Of a stretch of DNA of 64,000 bases, positions 63,744-64,000 are shown piece by piece. Position 1 is the stretch's first letter. Every line of letters begins with the position of its first letter. Source of the stretch: Bacteroidales bacterium. GTDB taxonomy: Bacteria; Bacteroidota; Bacteroidia; Bacteroidales; Prolixibacteraceae. The stretch is taken from assembly GCA_012729335.1 (NCBI GenBank), contig JAAYDJ010000037.1, positions 62,001 to 126,000 on the forward strand, read 5' to 3'. Below the pieces are notes generated by a model, which was given only the letters and a program-made list of their open reading frames with translations, ran no database searches and had not been told where the DNA came from. The translations under genes were made by a program, and so were the position numbers.

Positions 63744-64000
63744 CTGTATAATTTAATACGTAAATGGTTGACAAAACATACAGGGGAGCGGATACATCCG
63801 GGGCCTTTGCCGGGTGGAAAATGAAGAAGGATCCCTATACAATTTACGGATTTTTTTTGAATTTTCCGCTGTAATTCAAGGCTTTGTGCAGGGATCTGTT
63901 TGCCGCCTGCGTTAGGTGTCGCATTGACGGTCACAAGAGCTGCTGCATAACAGAACATCATGCCCGGTTTCGCTTCCGGGCATCTGTGAAGGCGGAAGCT
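63744..64000. other. Terminal 257 bp: no supported gene, one hairpin
   Basis: Promoter-side region of the envelope protein gene. No clear TAnnTTTG box was found. A hairpin ATGCCCGG (63960-63967) with CCGGGCAT (63976-63983) may be the end of the next gene. The 73-codon minus-strand frame here has no family features. Confidence 0.4.

Noticed and set aside
63740-63961. A 73-codon minus-strand frame at the window end
   Set aside because: No family features and it lies in the promoter region of the preceding gene.

Overview
The window is a chromosomal segment of a Bacteroidota bacterium, most likely Bacteroidales/Marinilabiliales-like and from an uncultured or environmental lineage; with no rRNA present I cannot place it more finely. 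The evidence is a SusC/SusD pair, a secreted protease with BACON repeats and a type IX secretion (T9SS) C-terminal signal, a T9SS plug-type protein, a complete Na+-NQR operon, and many TAnnTTTG -7 boxes (sometimes with a TTG -33 box 19-21 nt upstream). Shine-Dalgarno sequences are generally absent. Most genes are GC-rich; the segment from about 29,500 to 37,600 is visibly AT-richer.

Layout. 1-8,100: end of a TIGR02757 gene, upp, a membrane glycosyltransferase, a four-gene minus-strand operon that looks like glycan modification (two polysaccharide-deacetylase-type proteins, a FemAB/GNAT-like protein, a methyltransferase), and radC. 8,200-16,800: tRNA-Glu and rpsT, oxyR, a TonB-dependent receptor with a lipoprotein, a polyphosphate kinase fused in frame to an ArsC-like domain, and a YjjG-type nucleotidase. 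17,000-27,200: SusC/SusD pair, fmt, an ECF sigma operon with mirrored divergent promoters, a GH73/LysM autolysin, cdd, an RluA-type pseudouridine synthase. 27,500-29,500: dnaK with a strong terminator.

29,500-37,600 is a defence island: an AbiE-type (type IV) toxin-antitoxin operon whose promoter sits inside a 49-bp dyad, then a type I restriction-modification operon hsdM-hsdS-hsdR. hsdM has an in-frame TAG where a tryptophan is expected, hsdR has an apparent 2-nt deletion in its helicase domain, and hsdS is intact with two nearly identical target-recognition domains. 37,600-48,600: ArnT-like transferase, argH, prfB with its programmed +1 frameshift, recX, lemA plus an HtpX-like protease, a C10 protease secreted by T9SS, and the T9SS plug-type protein. 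48,700-57,000: nqrABCDEF, a DedA protein, apbE (the flavin transferase NqrB and NqrC need) and a small one-helix protein that may belong to NQR maturation. 57,000-64,000: small membrane protein, acylphosphatase, an aromatic-amino-acid-type decarboxylase whose 3' end has been amplified into a 54-bp minisatellite, a lone araA with tandem terminator hairpins, and two unassigned envelope proteins.

Short tandem repeats recur both inside genes (glycosyltransferase loop, Fmt insertion) and between genes (26.3, 40.8 and 59.3 kb), suggesting a lineage prone to local duplication.
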